From positions 48,989,454-49,053,453 of the forward strand of contig CM068370.1 in assembly GCA_034769895.1 (NCBI GenBank): a stretch of DNA of 64,000 bases, written 5' to 3'. The position numbers and the translations under genes were made by a program. Source of the stretch: Magicicada septendecula. Taxonomy: Eukaryota > Arthropoda > Insecta > Hemiptera > Cicadidae. The notes below the pieces were generated by a model, which was given only the letters and a program-made list of their open reading frames with translations, ran no database searches and was not told the DNA's origin. Below are positions 1 through 13,337 of the stretch, piece by piece (the first letter of the stretch is position 1; every line of letters begins with the position of its first letter).

Positions 1-70
1 TACATAGGCCAGACCAAAAAAAAAACTGTCCAAAAGACATATTCAACATCGCAATGCGTATCTAAAACCT
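1..70 (+). pseudogene. possible remnant of a PLE GIY-YIG endonuclease domain
   Basis: The first codons read YIGQT, and the 14 bases TACATAGGCCAGAC match the GIY-YIG region of the Penelope-like fragment at about 31760. The frame breaks after an A-run, and nothing further of the domain can be followed. The window edge cuts the upstream part. The match is short, so this is a weak call. Confidence 0.3.
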
Positions 71-982
71 AATATTTACAAATCTAATTTAGCCACAATC
101 TAATTGTTCTAAACGATACACAATCTAATTGTTCTGATTAAATAATAAACATAAATTTCCAGATATTCAAAACGTCAAATTAATTAAAAACGTACAAAAA
201 GGTAGCAATATGAATATCTGAGAAAATGTTAATATTTACAAACACAATAATAATAAGCTACATAAAAGAACATACAAAGCTACATAAGCTACATACATTA
301 AAGAACATATACAAATAAAAAAATGATTTATTTAAAATCATACATTTATTAAAATAATAGAATAAAATTAAATATATAATACATAGATACTACGTAAACA
401 TTAAAACAATCGAAATTAGAATCGAAGTAAATTCACACACTCAGAATCGAAGCACTTCAATTACAATTCAAATAAACCTTTTAAGTACAGAATAATTTCT
501 GTGAATCGTAGGTCAGGTGAAAATAAACCTAATTGCAATGTATTTATTTGAAGATATTAGGTATTCCGTAATTTTTACTGTTTAGGAAGTCACGAAGCCA
601 TTCCTTGCTAAGTTATTCAAAATTTTCCTCATCTAATGATATTTGAATGACACTGTACTTCTTAAATTACAACTCCAATCGGCTCAAGAAAATAAAATCG
701 AGGTAGCAGGGGTGTAATTTCGACGGGTGGGAGAGGCGAACAGGACCGCACCCCGCAGAGGGTCGAAAAACGTGACGAATTTTGTTGCCTTCTTAATGTT
801 TAGGATAATTTTATTATTTTTTCAACTCTGTATTAATATAGTACTAATACAGAACATAGTAATAACTCTTTTTTAATATACGAACAGGTTTATTACACTG
901 CGTATGTAAGTTTGAAATATGAAATCCTGTATAGGAAAATCAATTCATTAATAAGTATCTTCTAAACGATGTTTAAATAACG
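71..982. other. AT-rich intergenic DNA, no gene seen
   Basis: No open frame of note and no repeat that I recognise. The only GC-rich patch is at about 700-775, around a G-rich stretch, and it has no visible inverted partner. Confidence 0.6.
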
Positions 983-3900
983 CGTATTTTTATTGTATTA
1001 TGCCGTTCTCTTCAACAGCATTGATTTCAAAATTTTATCACATGTTTATTGTGTTATGTCGTTCTCTTCAATAGCATTGATTTCAAGGTGTTATCACACG
1101 TTTATTGTGTTATGTCGTTCTCTTCAATAGCATTGATTTCAAGGTGTTATCACACGTTTATTGTGTTATGCCGTTCTCTTCAATAGCATTGATTTCAAAG
1201 TGTTATCACACGTTTATTGTGTTATGTCGTTCTCTTCAGTAGCATCGATTTCAAGGTGTTATCACACGTTTATTATGTTATGTCGTTCTCTTCAATAGCA
1301 TTGATTTCAAGGTGTTATCACACGTTTAATGTGTTATGCCGTTCTCTTCAATAGCATTGATTTCAAGGTGTTATCACACGTTTATTGTGTTATGTCGTTC
1401 TCTTCAATAGCATTGATTTCAAGGTGTTATAACACGTTTCTTGTGTTATGCCGTTCTCTTCAATAGCATTGATTTCAAGGTGTTATCACACGTTTATTGT
1501 GTTATGCCGTTCTCTTCAATAGCATTGATTTCAAGGTGTTATCACACGTTTATTGTGTTATGCCGTTCTCTTCATTGATTTCAAGGTGTTATCACACGTT
1601 TATTGTGTTATGCCGTTCTCCTCAATAGCACTGATTTCAAGGTGTTATCACACGTTTATTGTGTTATGCCGTTCTCTTCAGTAGCATTGATTTCAAGGTG
1701 TTATCACACGTTTATTGTGTTATGCCGTTCTCTTCAATAGCATTGATTTCAAGGTGATATCACACGTTTATTGTGTTATGCCGTTCTCTTCAATAGCACT
1801 GATTTCAAGGTGTTATCACACGTTTGTTGTGTTATGCCGTTCTCTTCAATAGCACTGATTTCAAGGTGTTATCGCATGTTTATTGTGTTATGCCGTTCTC
1901 TTCAATAGCACTGATTTCAAGGTGTTATCACACGTTTATTGTGTTATGCCGTTCTCTTCAATATCATTGATTTGAAGGTGATATCACACGTTTATTGTGT
2001 TATGCCGTTCTCTTCAATAGCATTGATTTCAAGGTGTTATCACACGTTTATTGTGTTATGCCGTTCTCTTCAATAGCATTGATTTCAAGGTGTTATCACA
2101 CGTTTATTGTGTTATGCCGTTCTCTTCAATAGCATTGATTTCAAGGTGATATCACACGTTCATTGTGTTACGCCGTTCTCTTCAATAGCACTGATTTCGA
2201 GGTGATATCACACGTTCATTGCGTTACGCCGTTCTCTTCAATAGCACTGATTTCGAGGTGATATCACACGTTTATTGCGTTACGCCGTTCTCTTCAATAG
2301 CACTGATTTCGAGGTGATATCACACGTTTATTGTGTTATGCCGTTCTCTTCAATAGCATTGATTTCAAGGTGATATCACACGTTTATTGTGTTACGCCGT
2401 TCTCTTCAATAGCATTGATTTCAAGGTGATATCACACGTTTATAGCGTTACGCCGTTCTCTTCAATAGCATTGATTTCAAGGTGTTATCACACGTTTATT
2501 GTGTTATGCCGTTCTCTTCAATAGCATTGATTTCAAGGTGTTATCACACGTTTATTGTGTTAAGCCGTTCTCTTCAATAGCATTGATTTCAAGGTGATAT
2601 CACACGTTTATTGTGTTACGCCGTTCTCTTCAATAGCATTGATTACAAGGTGATATCACACGTTTATTGCGTTACGCCGTTCTCTTCAATAGCACTGATT
2701 TAGAGGTGATAACACACGTTTATTGTGTTAAGCCGTTCTCTTCAATAGCACTGATTTTGAGGTGATATCACACGTTTATTGTGTTACGCCGTTCTCTTCA
2801 ATAGCACTGATTTCGAGGTGATATCACACGTTTATTGTGTTATGCCGTTCTCTTCAATAGCACTGATTTCAAGGTGATATCACACGTTTATTGTGTTATG
2901 CCGTTCTCTTCAATAGCACTGATTTCAAGGTGATATCACACGTTTGTTGTGTTATGCATTTCTCTTCAATAGCACTGACTTCAAGGTGATATCACACGTT
3001 TATTGTGTTATGTCGTTCTCTTCAATAGCACTGATTTCGAGGTGATATCACACGTTTATTGTGTTATGCCGTTCTCTTCAATAGCACTGATTTCGAGGTG
3101 ATATCACACGTTTATTGTGTTATGCCGTTCTCTTCAATAGCACTGATTTCGAGGTGATATCACACGTTTATTGTGTTATGCCGTTCTCTTCAATAGCACT
3201 GATTTCGAGGTGATATCACACGTTTATTGTGTTGCGTCGTTCTCTTCAATAGCACTGATTTCAAGGTGATATCACACGTTTATTGTGTTATGCCGTTCTC
3301 TTCAATAGCACTGATTTCAAGGTGATATCACACGTTTATTGTGTTATGCCGTTCTCTTCAATAGAACTGATTTCAAGGTGATATCACAAGTTTGTTGTGT
3401 TATGCCGTTCTCTTCAATAGCACTGACTTCAAGGTGATATCACACGTTTATTGTGTTATGTCGTTCTCTTCAATAGCACTGATTTCAAGGTGATATCACA
3501 TGTTTATTGTGTTGTGCCGTTCTCTTCAATAGCACTGATTTCGAGGTGATATCACACGTTTATTGTGTTATGCCGTTCTCTTCAATAGCACTGTTTTCGA
3601 GGTGATATCACACGTTTATTGTGTTATGCCGTCCTCTCCAATAGCACTGATTTCAAGATGATATCACACGTTTATTGTGTTATGCCGTTCTCTTCAATAG
3701 CACGGATTTCGAGGCGTTATCACACGTTTATTGTGTTATGCCGTTGTCTTCAAAAGCACGGATTTCAAGGTGTTATCACACGTTTATTGTGTTATGCCGT
3801 TCTCTTCAATAGCACGGATTTCAAGGTGTTATCACACGTTTATTGTGTTATGCCGTTGTCGTCAAAAGCACGGATTTCAAGGTGTTATCACACGGTTATT

Positions 3901-6672
3901 GTGTTATGCCGTTGTCTTCAAAAGCACGGATTTCAAGGTGTTATCACACGTTTATTGTGTTATGCCGTTCTCTGCAATACCATTGATTTCAAGGTGATAT
4001 CACACGTTTATTGTGTTATGCCGTTATCTTCAATAGCATCGATTTCAAGGTGATATCACACGTTTATTGAGTTATGCCGTGCTCTTCAATAGCACTGATT
4101 TCAAGGTGATATCACACGTTTATTGTGTTATGCCGCTCTCTTCAATAGCACGGATTTCAAGGCGTTATCACACGTTTATTGTGTTATGCCGTTGTCTTCA
4201 AAAGCACGGATTTCAAGGTGTTATCACACGTTTATTGTGTTATGCCGTTCTCTTCAATAGCACTGTTTTCGAGGTGATATCACACGTTTATTGTGTTATG
4301 CTGTTCTCTTCAATAGCACTGATTTCGAGGTGATATCACACGTTTATTGTGTTGCGTCGTTCTCTTCAATAGCACTGATTTGAAGGCGATATCACACGTT
4401 TATTGTGTTATGCCGTTCTCTCCAATAGCACTGATTTCAAGGTGATATCACACGTTTATTGTGTTATGCCGTTCTCTTCAATAGAACGGATTTCAAGGTG
4501 TTATCACACGGTTATGTTGTTATGCCGTTGTCTTCAAAAGCACGGATTTCAAGGTGTTATCACACGTTTATTGTGTAATGCCGTTCTCTTCAATAGCACG
4601 GATTTCAAGGTGTTATCACACGTTTATTGTGTTATGCCGTTGTCTTCAAAAGCACGGATTTCAAGGTGTTATCACACGGTTATTGTGTTATGCCGTTGTC
4701 TTAAAAGCACGGATTTCAAGGTGTTATCACACGTTTATTGTGTTATGCCGTTCTCTTCAATACCATTGATTTCAAGGTGATATCACACGTTTATTGTGTT
4801 ATGCCGTTATCTTCAATAGCATCGATTTCAAGGTGATATCACACGTTTATTGTGTTATGCCGTTATCTTCAATATCACTGATTTCGAGGTGTTATCACAC
4901 GTTTGTTGCGTTATGCCGTGCTCTTCAATAGCACTGATTTCAAGGTGATATCACACGTTTATTGTGTTATGCCGTTCTCTTCAATAGCACGGATTTCAAG
5001 GCGTTATCACACGTTTATTGTGTTATGCCGTTGTCTTCAAAAGCACGGATTTCAAGGTGTTATCACACGGTTATTGTGTTATGCCGTTCTCTTCAAAAGC
5101 ACGGATTTCAAGGTGTTATCACACGTTTATTGTGTTATGCCGTTGTCTTCAATAGCATCGATTTCAAGGTGATATCACACGTTTATTGTGTTATGCCGTT
5201 ATGTTCAATAGCATCCATTTCAAGGTGTTATCACACGTTTATTGTGTTATGCTGTTCTCTTCAATAGCACTGATTTCGAGGTGATATCACACGTTTATTG
5301 TGCTATGCCGTTCTCTTCAATAGCACTTTTAATGTGTTATGCCGTTCTCTTCAATAGCACTGATTTCGAGGTGATATCACACGTTTATTGTGTTATGCCG
5401 TTCTCTTCAATAGCACTGATTTCGAGGTGATATCACACGTTTATTGTGTTGCGTCGTTCTCTTCAATAGCACTGATTTGAAGGCGATATCACACGTTTAT
5501 TGTGTTATGCCGTTCTCTCCAATAGCACTGATTTCAAGGTGATATCACACGTTTATTGTGTTATGCCGTTCTCTTCAATAGCACGGATTTCAAGGCGTTA
5601 TCACACGTTTATTGTGTTATGCCGTTGTCTTCAAAAGCACGGATTTCAAGGTGTTATCACACGGTTATTGTGTTATGCCGTTCTCTTCAAAAGCACGTAT
5701 TTCAAGGTGTTATCACATGTTTATTGTGTTATGCCGTTCTCTTCAATACCATTGATTTCAAGGTGATATCACACGTTTATTGTGTTATGCCGTTATCTTC
5801 AATAGCATCGATTTCAAGGTGATATCACACGTTTATTATGTTATGCCGTTATCTTCAATAGCATCGATTTCAAGGTGTTATCACACGTTTATTGTGTTAT
5901 GCTATTCTCTTCAATAGCATTGATTTCGAGGTGTTATCACACGTTTATTGTTTTATGCCGTTCTCTTCAATAGCACTGATTTCGAGGTGATATCACACGT
6001 TTCTTGTGTTATGCCGTTCTCTTCAATAGCACTGATTTCTAGGTGATATCACACGTTTATTGTGCTATGCCGTTCTCTTCAATAGCACTGATTTCGAGGT
6101 GATATCACACGTTTATTGTTTTATGCCGTTCTCTTCAATAGCACTGATTTCGAGGTGATATTAGACGTTTATTGTGTTATGCCGTTCTCTTCAATAGCAC
6201 TGATTTCGAGGTGATATCACACGTTTATTGTGTTATGCCGTTCTCTTCAATAGCACTGATTTCGAGGTGATATCACACGTTTATTGTTTTATGCCGTGCT
6301 CTTCAATAGCACTGATTTCGAGGTGATATCACACGTTTATTGTGTTGCGTCGTTCTCTTCAATAGCACTGATTTCGAGGTGATATCACACGTTTATTGTG
6401 TTGTGCCGTTCTCTTCAATAGCACTGATTTCAAGGTGATATCACACGGTTATTGTGTTATGCCGTTCTCTTCAATAGCACTGATTTCAAGGTGATATCAC
6501 ACGTTTAGTGTGTTATGCCGTTCTCTTCAATAGCACTGATTTGAAAGTGATATCACACGTTTATTGTGTTATGCCGTTCTCTTCAATAGCATTGATTTCA
6601 AGATGATATCACACGTTTATTGTGTTATGCCGTTCTCTTCAATAGCACTGATTTCAAGGTGATATCACACGT
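983..6672 (+). repeat. 56-bp satellite array, about 100 units
   Basis: A direct tandem array of a 56-bp unit that includes CACACGTTTATTGTGTTATG, CCGTTCTCTTCAATAGCA and CTGATTTCAAGGTGATAT. Array length divided by 56 gives about 101 units. Units differ by a few substitutions. The left part mostly has GTGTTATC and the right part GTGATATC. A middle block (about 3640-5830) carries units with GTCTTCAAAAGCACGG. Because 56 is not a multiple of 3, one strand shows overlapping spurious ORFs that repeat every 56 residues (FKVISHVYCVMPFSSIA and similar). These are not genes. The unit contains a short dyad, CACA...TGTG, around CGTTTAT. A block of roughly 1.1 kb is duplicated inside the array: a GTTGCGTCG unit and its neighbours occur at 4351 and again at 5448. 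Confidence 0.97.
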
Positions 6673-7839
6673 TTTTCAACCACTTTAAAGATAGTAATGT
6701 TGATTAGTCTTCGAACTTGTTTCTTCTTTTGTATGAAGCCGACTGGACCGAACTGATCCCCCCCCCCCAAGACCAATTCTAGATTCTAGCTGTAATTATT
6801 TTTCTGCTGAAAAGAGTTTTACTTTGGAGAGGAAGGGAAATTATTAAAAAAAGTCTTATAATCGGGCATCTCGATTTAACGGCATTCCAGTTACCGATGT
6901 TTGATTGTATTTTTAAATTTTAAGTAAATCATATTGTTTAGTTTTCATTTATAGTTTTTAATTATTGCTCTAGATATTTATTTTCTATGCTTTCTTGCGA
7001 CTTTTGAATTATTTTAACGTTCTGAACACCTATAGGTTAATTTATAAGTCTCACGTGCGCCAAATAACAAATGTAAGTATTTAGTTTTAATATTTGTAAA
7101 CACTTGGTTACTCACCGCCTTGTGACTTCTTTAAACTTCCAATAACAACGCGTTTCAAGGATGATTCCTCATCATCAGCTTATACAAACACCTATCCTTC
7201 TGGAGAAGCCGTCAAAAAATAAAAAATTATTACCAAACACCACTACCACAATCGCGACCTGGTGCGCACAAATACTACAATTAAACACTTATACACGTGA
7301 CTTGGAGACTATAATGTAATGAACAAATATACATTTACAGTTACCGGGCATTTTAACTTAATTCAAAATAGGCCTATAATGAGATCATAAAATATTATTT
7401 GTCATAATCTTAATGCAAATACGAACATACACGCACACACACATACACAATAACAATAGCATTAACTATTAGTAAGCTCCCTGAGCTACAGAACTCTCCC
7501 TGTTTTAAACAAAATGAATGAAAATCAGATTAATTAATTGTAATTTTCTTAACGCAGTAAGGAAAGTTCTTCTGTTGTACGGTTCTTAGCATTAAATGAC
7601 AAACACCGCAAGGAGATGACATACACACAGTTCGTTATATTTGGTTTTTTGTATTTTTAATTTTTTTTTTACTTTTTATGGGTTTTAGTATACATACACG
7701 TACAAACGAGTGGTTAAACGAATATGTAATATGCTGTTTTGCATCAAAGTTATTAGCTTTAAATATGCAATTAACTTGTATCAAAGTTTACTGTTTTGCG
7801 TACAGAACAAAAATTTTCTGATGTTGTAATCGACTGGCG
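6673..7839. other. AT-rich DNA between satellite and dispersed repeat
   Basis: The satellite ends in a degraded unit followed by unique AT-rich sequence with a C-run at about 6761. No coding frame is visible. The only structured item is the hammerhead-like motif at 7144-7185, which suggests a decayed PLE terminal repeat at about 7080-7200. Confidence 0.5.
7144..7185 (-). ncRNA. hammerhead-like motif in a probable PLE terminal relic
   Basis: Read on the minus strand: CTGATGA, one extra T, a hairpin GAGGA-ATCA-TCCTT (five pairs including one G-U), then GAAAC. After it come GCGTT, which can form a very short stem III ending in a GUU cleavage triplet, and a 3' strand. That strand pairs over four positions with the sequence upstream of CTGATGA after a mismatch at the first position. 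The extra base before stem II departs from the canonical CUGANGA core but recurs at other sites in this window. Activity is unknown. Confidence 0.4.
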
Positions 7840-8335
7840 TCTTCTTATAAATGCCCTACTTAGAGTCTTACAATTTTTTCAAAATTTTGGTTTCAAGTTT
7901 TGGCCCGTGGAGTCCTTAAAATCGTTCAGATTTTCAAAATTTACACTAAATTCGTGCTTCGGTTAAAATCCTTTTAACTGGTATGGAATTTTTACAATTT
8001 TTTCTCAAAATTTAGACCTTTTATGGGCTCTGGGTCGAAAATTTTGAACTTTCCAAAATCGCACACTATATTCAGATTTCAGGTAAAATTCCTTTTAATT
8101 TGAGAGCCCACATGGATTTTTGCGATTTTTTCAACATTTTGACGTCTTACGTTTTTGTCTCCCTCCTATTTTATTTTGGGGGATCAATTCTAGAAACAAT
8201 AGAGGTCTATGGGGTAAAAGTGTCATACGCATGCGGGGTTTGGGAAAATCGGTTGACGCGTCCAAACGTCAGACAGACACACTGACAGATGTCAAACGGT
8301 CGAGTTGAAACTGAGAACGGGATTCGCTTCTCCTG
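7840..8335 (+). repeat. dispersed repeat family A, copy 1
   Basis: Shares an ordered set of blocks with 13850-14410: TTTTCAAAATTT-type segments, CACTATATTCAGATT, TCCTTTTAATTTGA, GGATCAATT...AACAATAGAG, then GCATGC...GAAAATCGGTTGA and an AGACAGACACAC tail. The internal segments repeat two or three times at a spacing of roughly 125 bases. The short ORFs here are by-products. I do not know the mobilising enzyme. The GCATGC/GAAAATCGGTTGA/GACAGACAGACA ending is a pattern I associate with common insect interspersed repeats. Confidence 0.7.
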
Positions 8336-8531
8336 TTAAAGGACAACTACAAGTAGTAACTAAACAAAACAATTTGTTTAAAGTTTAAAAAAATATTAAT
8401 TATATTTCTACACGGGGGTTGAAGCATTGTGGCTCCACTTTCAAAATCAAGCGTCTTATACATGAACATTAAACCTGGATAGATGACCCTCGGTAGGCGG
8501 AAACTACTACAACCGTACTGGTACCACGGTC
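8336..8531. other. no feature seen
   Basis: Short spacer between dispersed repeats. The last 20 bases (ACGGTCT...ATC) resemble the flank of the family B copy at about 18515 and may belong to that element's end. Confidence 0.4.
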
Positions 8532-9892
8532 TCCCTTATCGTCGTATGGTACAGTGGAAAACAAAGTACAAGACACAAATTACGTCACTAATCACCAGCT
8601 TTAATCATCACAATTAACAGTCTGTAATCAACCGGTTATTCAACAAGATTATACTCGTACAATAATGCAAGTTAATCTGTCCACATGCAATATACAATGT
8701 CAATTAATACAGTCCCGCACAATAACACTTCGCCATAATTCTTCGAACTTCACTTGAATGAATCGCCACTCAAAATGACCTCTAAGCGGCAGCTGTCGTT
8801 GTTTAAACAGATAGCACAAGTGTTCCAATGTAATCCATAATACCCGTCAACACTACACGAAAACACTAGAGCGTAATTGATTGCGGCCTTGAACACAGTG
8901 CGACGACCCGTATGGTATGCAGTGGCGAAGTTACATGGAGGCAATTGAGGCAATGCCTACCCTAATAATTCTGTAGAATAAAAATTATAAATACGTATGA
9001 ACTACGTAACGTAAAGATTATACATTGTTACTGTGACTGTCGAATTTATTAAGCCGAAATGTGCTTTACTGAGCGACCGCTATATGGTGACAGGTGAGAT
9101 TCGGCATAAAGCGAATGAGGCAACGTGAACTTGCCTCAGCGTTTTTTGTATACATCGTATGTAAGCACTGTGCCGGCGCAAAAGGAAGTGCGGGGGAGGG
9201 GGATTGTCCCGTGCTGTACACATAGAGCGTTGAGGCATGTCTCACTTCTATGGTGCAAACAGTTAAGTTTTAAAGCGCGCTGTGTGGTTTATAAGTGTGC
9301 TTATTTTATTCGGTTATTAAAAGTGTGCCTGTTATTCTGCTGAACTAACAGATATGATCAAGATTGTTTTTTGAATTGTTTGTAACATTAAACATATAAT
9401 ATAGGTATAGAAACTAATCAAGTTTAAAAATTTGAAGTTCAATCAGATGTAGGCCTAGTATTATTGTGTATGACTTATATAAGGATTGTTCAATAGAAAA
9501 ACGTTTAGAGTTGTAAAGCATTTTTTATTCAACGATTTTAAAAGAAGTCTCCATTAACATTAAGACATAGGGTAAGTCCCACTCTTGCACTAATCTGTAG
9601 ATTCCCTGCTAGTAAAATTCTGACGGCTGTTTGGGGAACCATTCGCTAATAGCAAACTCTACCTCAGCGTCCGATTTGAACCACAGTCCTTTTAGTGATT
9701 CCTTAAAAAAAATTTAAGGTAAGATTTTTGCCTACCCATTCATTAACTAGTAGCTTCGCCACTGCCGAATAACATCGTTTGTTGACGCATGTTCAGTGTC
9801 ACGTACGCACACAGACATTACAGCTGGGCTCTGCAGGGATAGCCGAGACACATGTAGAACGTTCTGTGATGGCGTACCATACTACAGACAGA
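8532..9892. mobile_element. DNA element, family B, copy 1, with an internal insertion
   Basis: The left end GTCGTATGGTAC and the right end GTACCATACTAC are near-perfect inverted repeats of about 12 bases. The left half (ACAGTGGAAAAC, ATTACGTCACTAATCACCAG, CTGTAATCAAC) is shared with copies at 18538, 30226 and 57238. The AGCGTAATTGATTGCGGCC stretch and the CACGTACGCACACA stretch match the 23.5 kb copy, where they lie close together. Here they are separated by the hAT-like element at 8920-9764. No transposase is present, so this is non-autonomous or decayed. The short minus-strand ORF at 8750-8953 runs across element sequence and is not considered a gene. Confidence 0.65.
8920..9764. mobile_element. 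hAT-like non-autonomous element inside family B
   Basis: About 845 bases bounded by CAGTGGCGAAG at the left and its exact inverse CTTCGCCACTG at the right. The similarity extends inward loosely (GGCAATGCCTACCC against TGCCTACCCA). A CAG...CTG end with this sequence is typical of hAT elements. It interrupts a sequence that is continuous in the related copy at 23.5 kb. I could not find a clean 8-bp target duplication, so the exact ends or later changes are uncertain. The 72-residue frame at 9125 inside it has no recognisable domain. Confidence 0.6.
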
Positions 9893-12492
9893 GGGAGAGC
9901 CAGTGACTTTTACTTATACAATAAATCCATTTAGTAAAAACATACACCAATACAGTCTGCTGAAGCAGACCTGTTGAAGCAGCTTATTAAGTAAGCAAAC
10001 GTTAAAACAGTTATAATAATTTTAAATCGAATTCAAGAAATAAATTATTCCTATGTACGTCAACTCTCTGACGATTCGCAACATGTATGCCTTATACACT
10101 GCGTTAACACTTGCGTACGAAAATAATATAATTTTTGTAAGAAAATGGTTTCGTGTCTCGTATTATTCTTGTACATTTTTCATGTTTTTACTCGATAATA
10201 CAAAAATCGAATATTACCAAGTAATAATATTAATATTTGACGACAGTTTTCCTTGTGTTATAACAACTCATCTATAATTTATTATTGCCTGTTGATGACA
10301 ATACAATTTGTAGAAACATCGACACAAGTGTTTTAAATATTCTGTCTGACAGAACCACACAAGCCGTTTCGTCACTTATTGATTCAGGGTCACTACTAAA
10401 TTAAGGAATAATGTTAATATTAACCGACTGAATATGAAAATACATCACTGGCATTTTGAAGTCAGTAACACCTATACCATTCTTATAAAAACTGTATGAA
10501 CAGCAATACCCACTTTAGCCGTATATACTGATAATTCTAAAAAATCATTAACACGTTTAACTCGTAATAGATTTTATTGATAATATTATACTTAGGCTTA
10601 CTTCATCAATTCAAACTACCGTCATATCGGATATAGGCCTATATTCGAAAAGGAATATTGATAAAGTGAACTGTCTGAAAAAGAGCTGATCACACTAAGA
10701 ACGTATATTTTATATGTGCAATTTAAATCACAAGTATTAGATAGTTTGAATTTCATATAAAGTTATATATCCAAAAATACTACTACTTATATGTATAATA
10801 CTACTAATATGTATAATACTTATATGTATATAATTTAGTCAAAGAGTATGTTAATTTCACCTATGTGTTTGGAATAAACCATAAAATTATTGAAAAATAG
10901 AATTAAAAACAGCTTAATAAGGAAACAGGTTTGACGGAATAAAACTTAAAATAGCTGCAATCTAATAACTCGATTGCCTAACAGAATGCCCAGTAATTCA
11001 TTATCTAATATAATACCTCGATTTTAACAAATTTTATACATTTCGAAATGAAAAACATTTAGAAAATAAATTTATTCCACACAAAAATTCTTATTTAAAA
11101 CCAGAAATCGAAAAATCTGATTTAGTCGCTACCTATTCTTTAATATTAACGATTATTTCCATACTTCATAAAATAAAACTCCATTAATACAAATTTCTGA
11201 TAGTTAAAAAATGATCTGGAAAATTAAGAATTTATGCATTAATTATAATACAGTATACAATAATTAAACAATTTATTAATGCAGAAAAATTAAGATAAAA
11301 TTTTATACGTGTGTGTGTTCCGTTTTCCATAATCAGAGTGTATTATCGTTTTTATAAACAATTCAATTTTTAAAATATTCTTTGAAAATATTTACCTGAC
11401 AATGTACAGTAATTTCAACTGGAGAAAGTCATATAGGCCTAATATTGTCAATAAAATATATATCATAGTATTCAAAAGTATTAATTTAATTGTTAAATTC
11501 CCATGAAATATGTATAATAATTCTTATAAATTAGATTATTATTTGATTAGTGTAGACTATTATAAGTTATAATATTCATGTAGAATGCCTACAGAAAATC
11601 TGTTAAAATTACGTGACTTATGTAATGCTTACAGAATACTTATAGAAAATCTATAAAGTTAGATTACCTATAGCAAGCTTATAAAAAGCCTTCTACCTAC
11701 AAAATTTCCTGTCCTTTCCCTGTAAAACAGTACACAATAATATTGAGTATATTTCTTAAAGTGTACTTGTACGCGATTTACTAAGCCTTCTGTATACAGT
11801 AATTGCTAATTGAAATGTTTTTCTAAACGTTTTTCCTTCAGTGTAACCATTCCATTTTCATTGGCATATCATCGCAAGAGGTAAATTATTTAAAGAAAGC
11901 TGTAAATTATTTAAAATCGTCGTTCAATTTTTCTTAATTCTGTAGGTAAATACAGTAGGACGCCGATTACAGACGCGGATACTCTTATGCTGATAAAACA
12001 CGATCGATTTCTGATAGGCTGTATCTGGACAATATAAAGTTGTACGGTTTCATAACTTCGTGTTAGATGTGATTCTGTAATGTTTCCTGGGTACCATACT
12101 GCGTTGGAGATTAAGAAAAGTTAAAAAATAGATTTATTTCTCTAAAATTAAAAAAAATGTTTAGTTCGATGCCAAACAGTCGAAACGCTTCAAAAAATCC
12201 TCAGAAAAGAGTTTTTGTTATTAAAAGTCTTAGAATTTTAAAAACTGTTTACAAATATCCATTAAAATAAATTCAAATTGACTATAAATTAAAAACTGTA
12301 AATATAAAACTATACAATACAATGTATAAAATTCTGTATACAAAATATCAAAATAAAAATTTACAAAAATTAAAAAATTAAAAATCCCTTTTATTTTAAT
12401 TAAACGTTTTGTTACGGTCATTACATTTTATTACTTCTTATGATAAGTGTAACAGACAATTTATTTGGAGGCTTACACGGTCAGAGCCGATG
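9893..12492. other. long AT-rich stretch, no gene
   Basis: About 2.6 kb of very AT-rich sequence with short spurious ORFs (10053 on plus, 12230 on minus) of low-complexity composition. A local duplication of ACTACTAATATGTATAATACT-like sequence lies at about 10780-10830. I see no repeat family or coding signal. Confidence 0.6.
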
Positions 12493-12684
12493 TTATTAAA
12501 GTAATTTTCTTCGGGGCTGTTTGGTCGTGGTCCAATGCTGTTCATTCCAGCAGACGTTTCGGCTGTGCCTTCAGTGCTACAAGTCGAGCTAAAAACACCA
12601 ACACGGTTAGTGACCACGGTTAGTCTGCTGGAATGAACGGCATTGGAGCACGGCCAAACAGCCCCGAAGAAAATAATATTAATA
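12493..12684. mobile_element. foldback element with PLE-like terminal sequence
   Basis: Two arms of about 60 bases (12493-12555 and 12623-12684) are inverted copies: TTCTTCGGGGCTGTTTGG..., GTCGTGGTCCAATGC and GTTCATTCCAGCAGAC face their complements. The GGGCTGTTTGGYCGTGGTC end recurs in the foldbacks at 38.9 and 55.1 kb. The loop side of the left arm, read on minus, holds CTGAAGG...GCC GAAACGTC TGCTG with TAGCA upstream. This is a decayed hammerhead-like motif that lacks two bases of the core but keeps a five-pair stem I. No coding sequence. Confidence 0.75.
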
Positions 12685-13337
12685 ACAGCAAATTTATTTG
12701 ATTTTTATCGTCGCTTTTGATCTGCAGATTACACAACCGTTTTAAACAGAGAATCTGAGAGTCGTATTCTTCGTGTTGTCACAACCAGTTCACAGCCATT
12801 GACAAATATTCATATAGAGGCCTTTTCGCCTGACGGCGTTGGATCTACGACGTCTTCTCAGACGTTAGTTGGCCATCTTGTACGGCTTATCTTGGTTCTT
12901 CAGTTCTACTTTTCAAATTTTCCTTATGCAAATTTGGGCGGTCAGAGCCCAACTGTAATTTGATTCCAAGGTCTTCAATATTTTACTTACCGATTCTACG
13001 CGTTAACCAAAGTTTCACAGACTTCGAAACGGCACAACAACAAATTGTAGATATGAATCATGTTGTGCTCTTTAAAATTGTGTAACGCTTATATAGTCGA
13101 ATCAATAATGTCCTATTACGTAAAAATAATTAAATGAAACAAAAAGTTTATAATCATTTAATTGCAAACAGGCGTATATGTTTTCAGTGTGGGTTTGAGT
13201 GAATCGATATTGATTCTTTTTGTATTATCAAGATGCCCGAGGCTTTAGTCAGTACGTTGAGACGTTCGACGTACAAGAAGGTAGTGTGCCCATCACTACA
13301 CGTCAGCCTCCCGTTATTCAAAGTAGACTTATTCAAT
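12685..13337. other. no gene seen
   Basis: Mixed-composition sequence with no repeat partner that I could find in the window. Part of 13240-13337 may be the distal body of the SINE at 13338-13480. Confidence 0.4.

Noticed and set aside
3619..5822. Set of overlapping plus-strand ORFs of 60-144 residues with CYAVLFNSTDFKVISHVYC-like repeats
   Set aside because: They are the 56-bp satellite read in three frames; the peptide period of 56 residues equals three DNA units. No start context or unique sequence.
983..6672. CRISPR array
   Set aside because: The whole unit is repeated without unique spacers, and the setting is eukaryotic.
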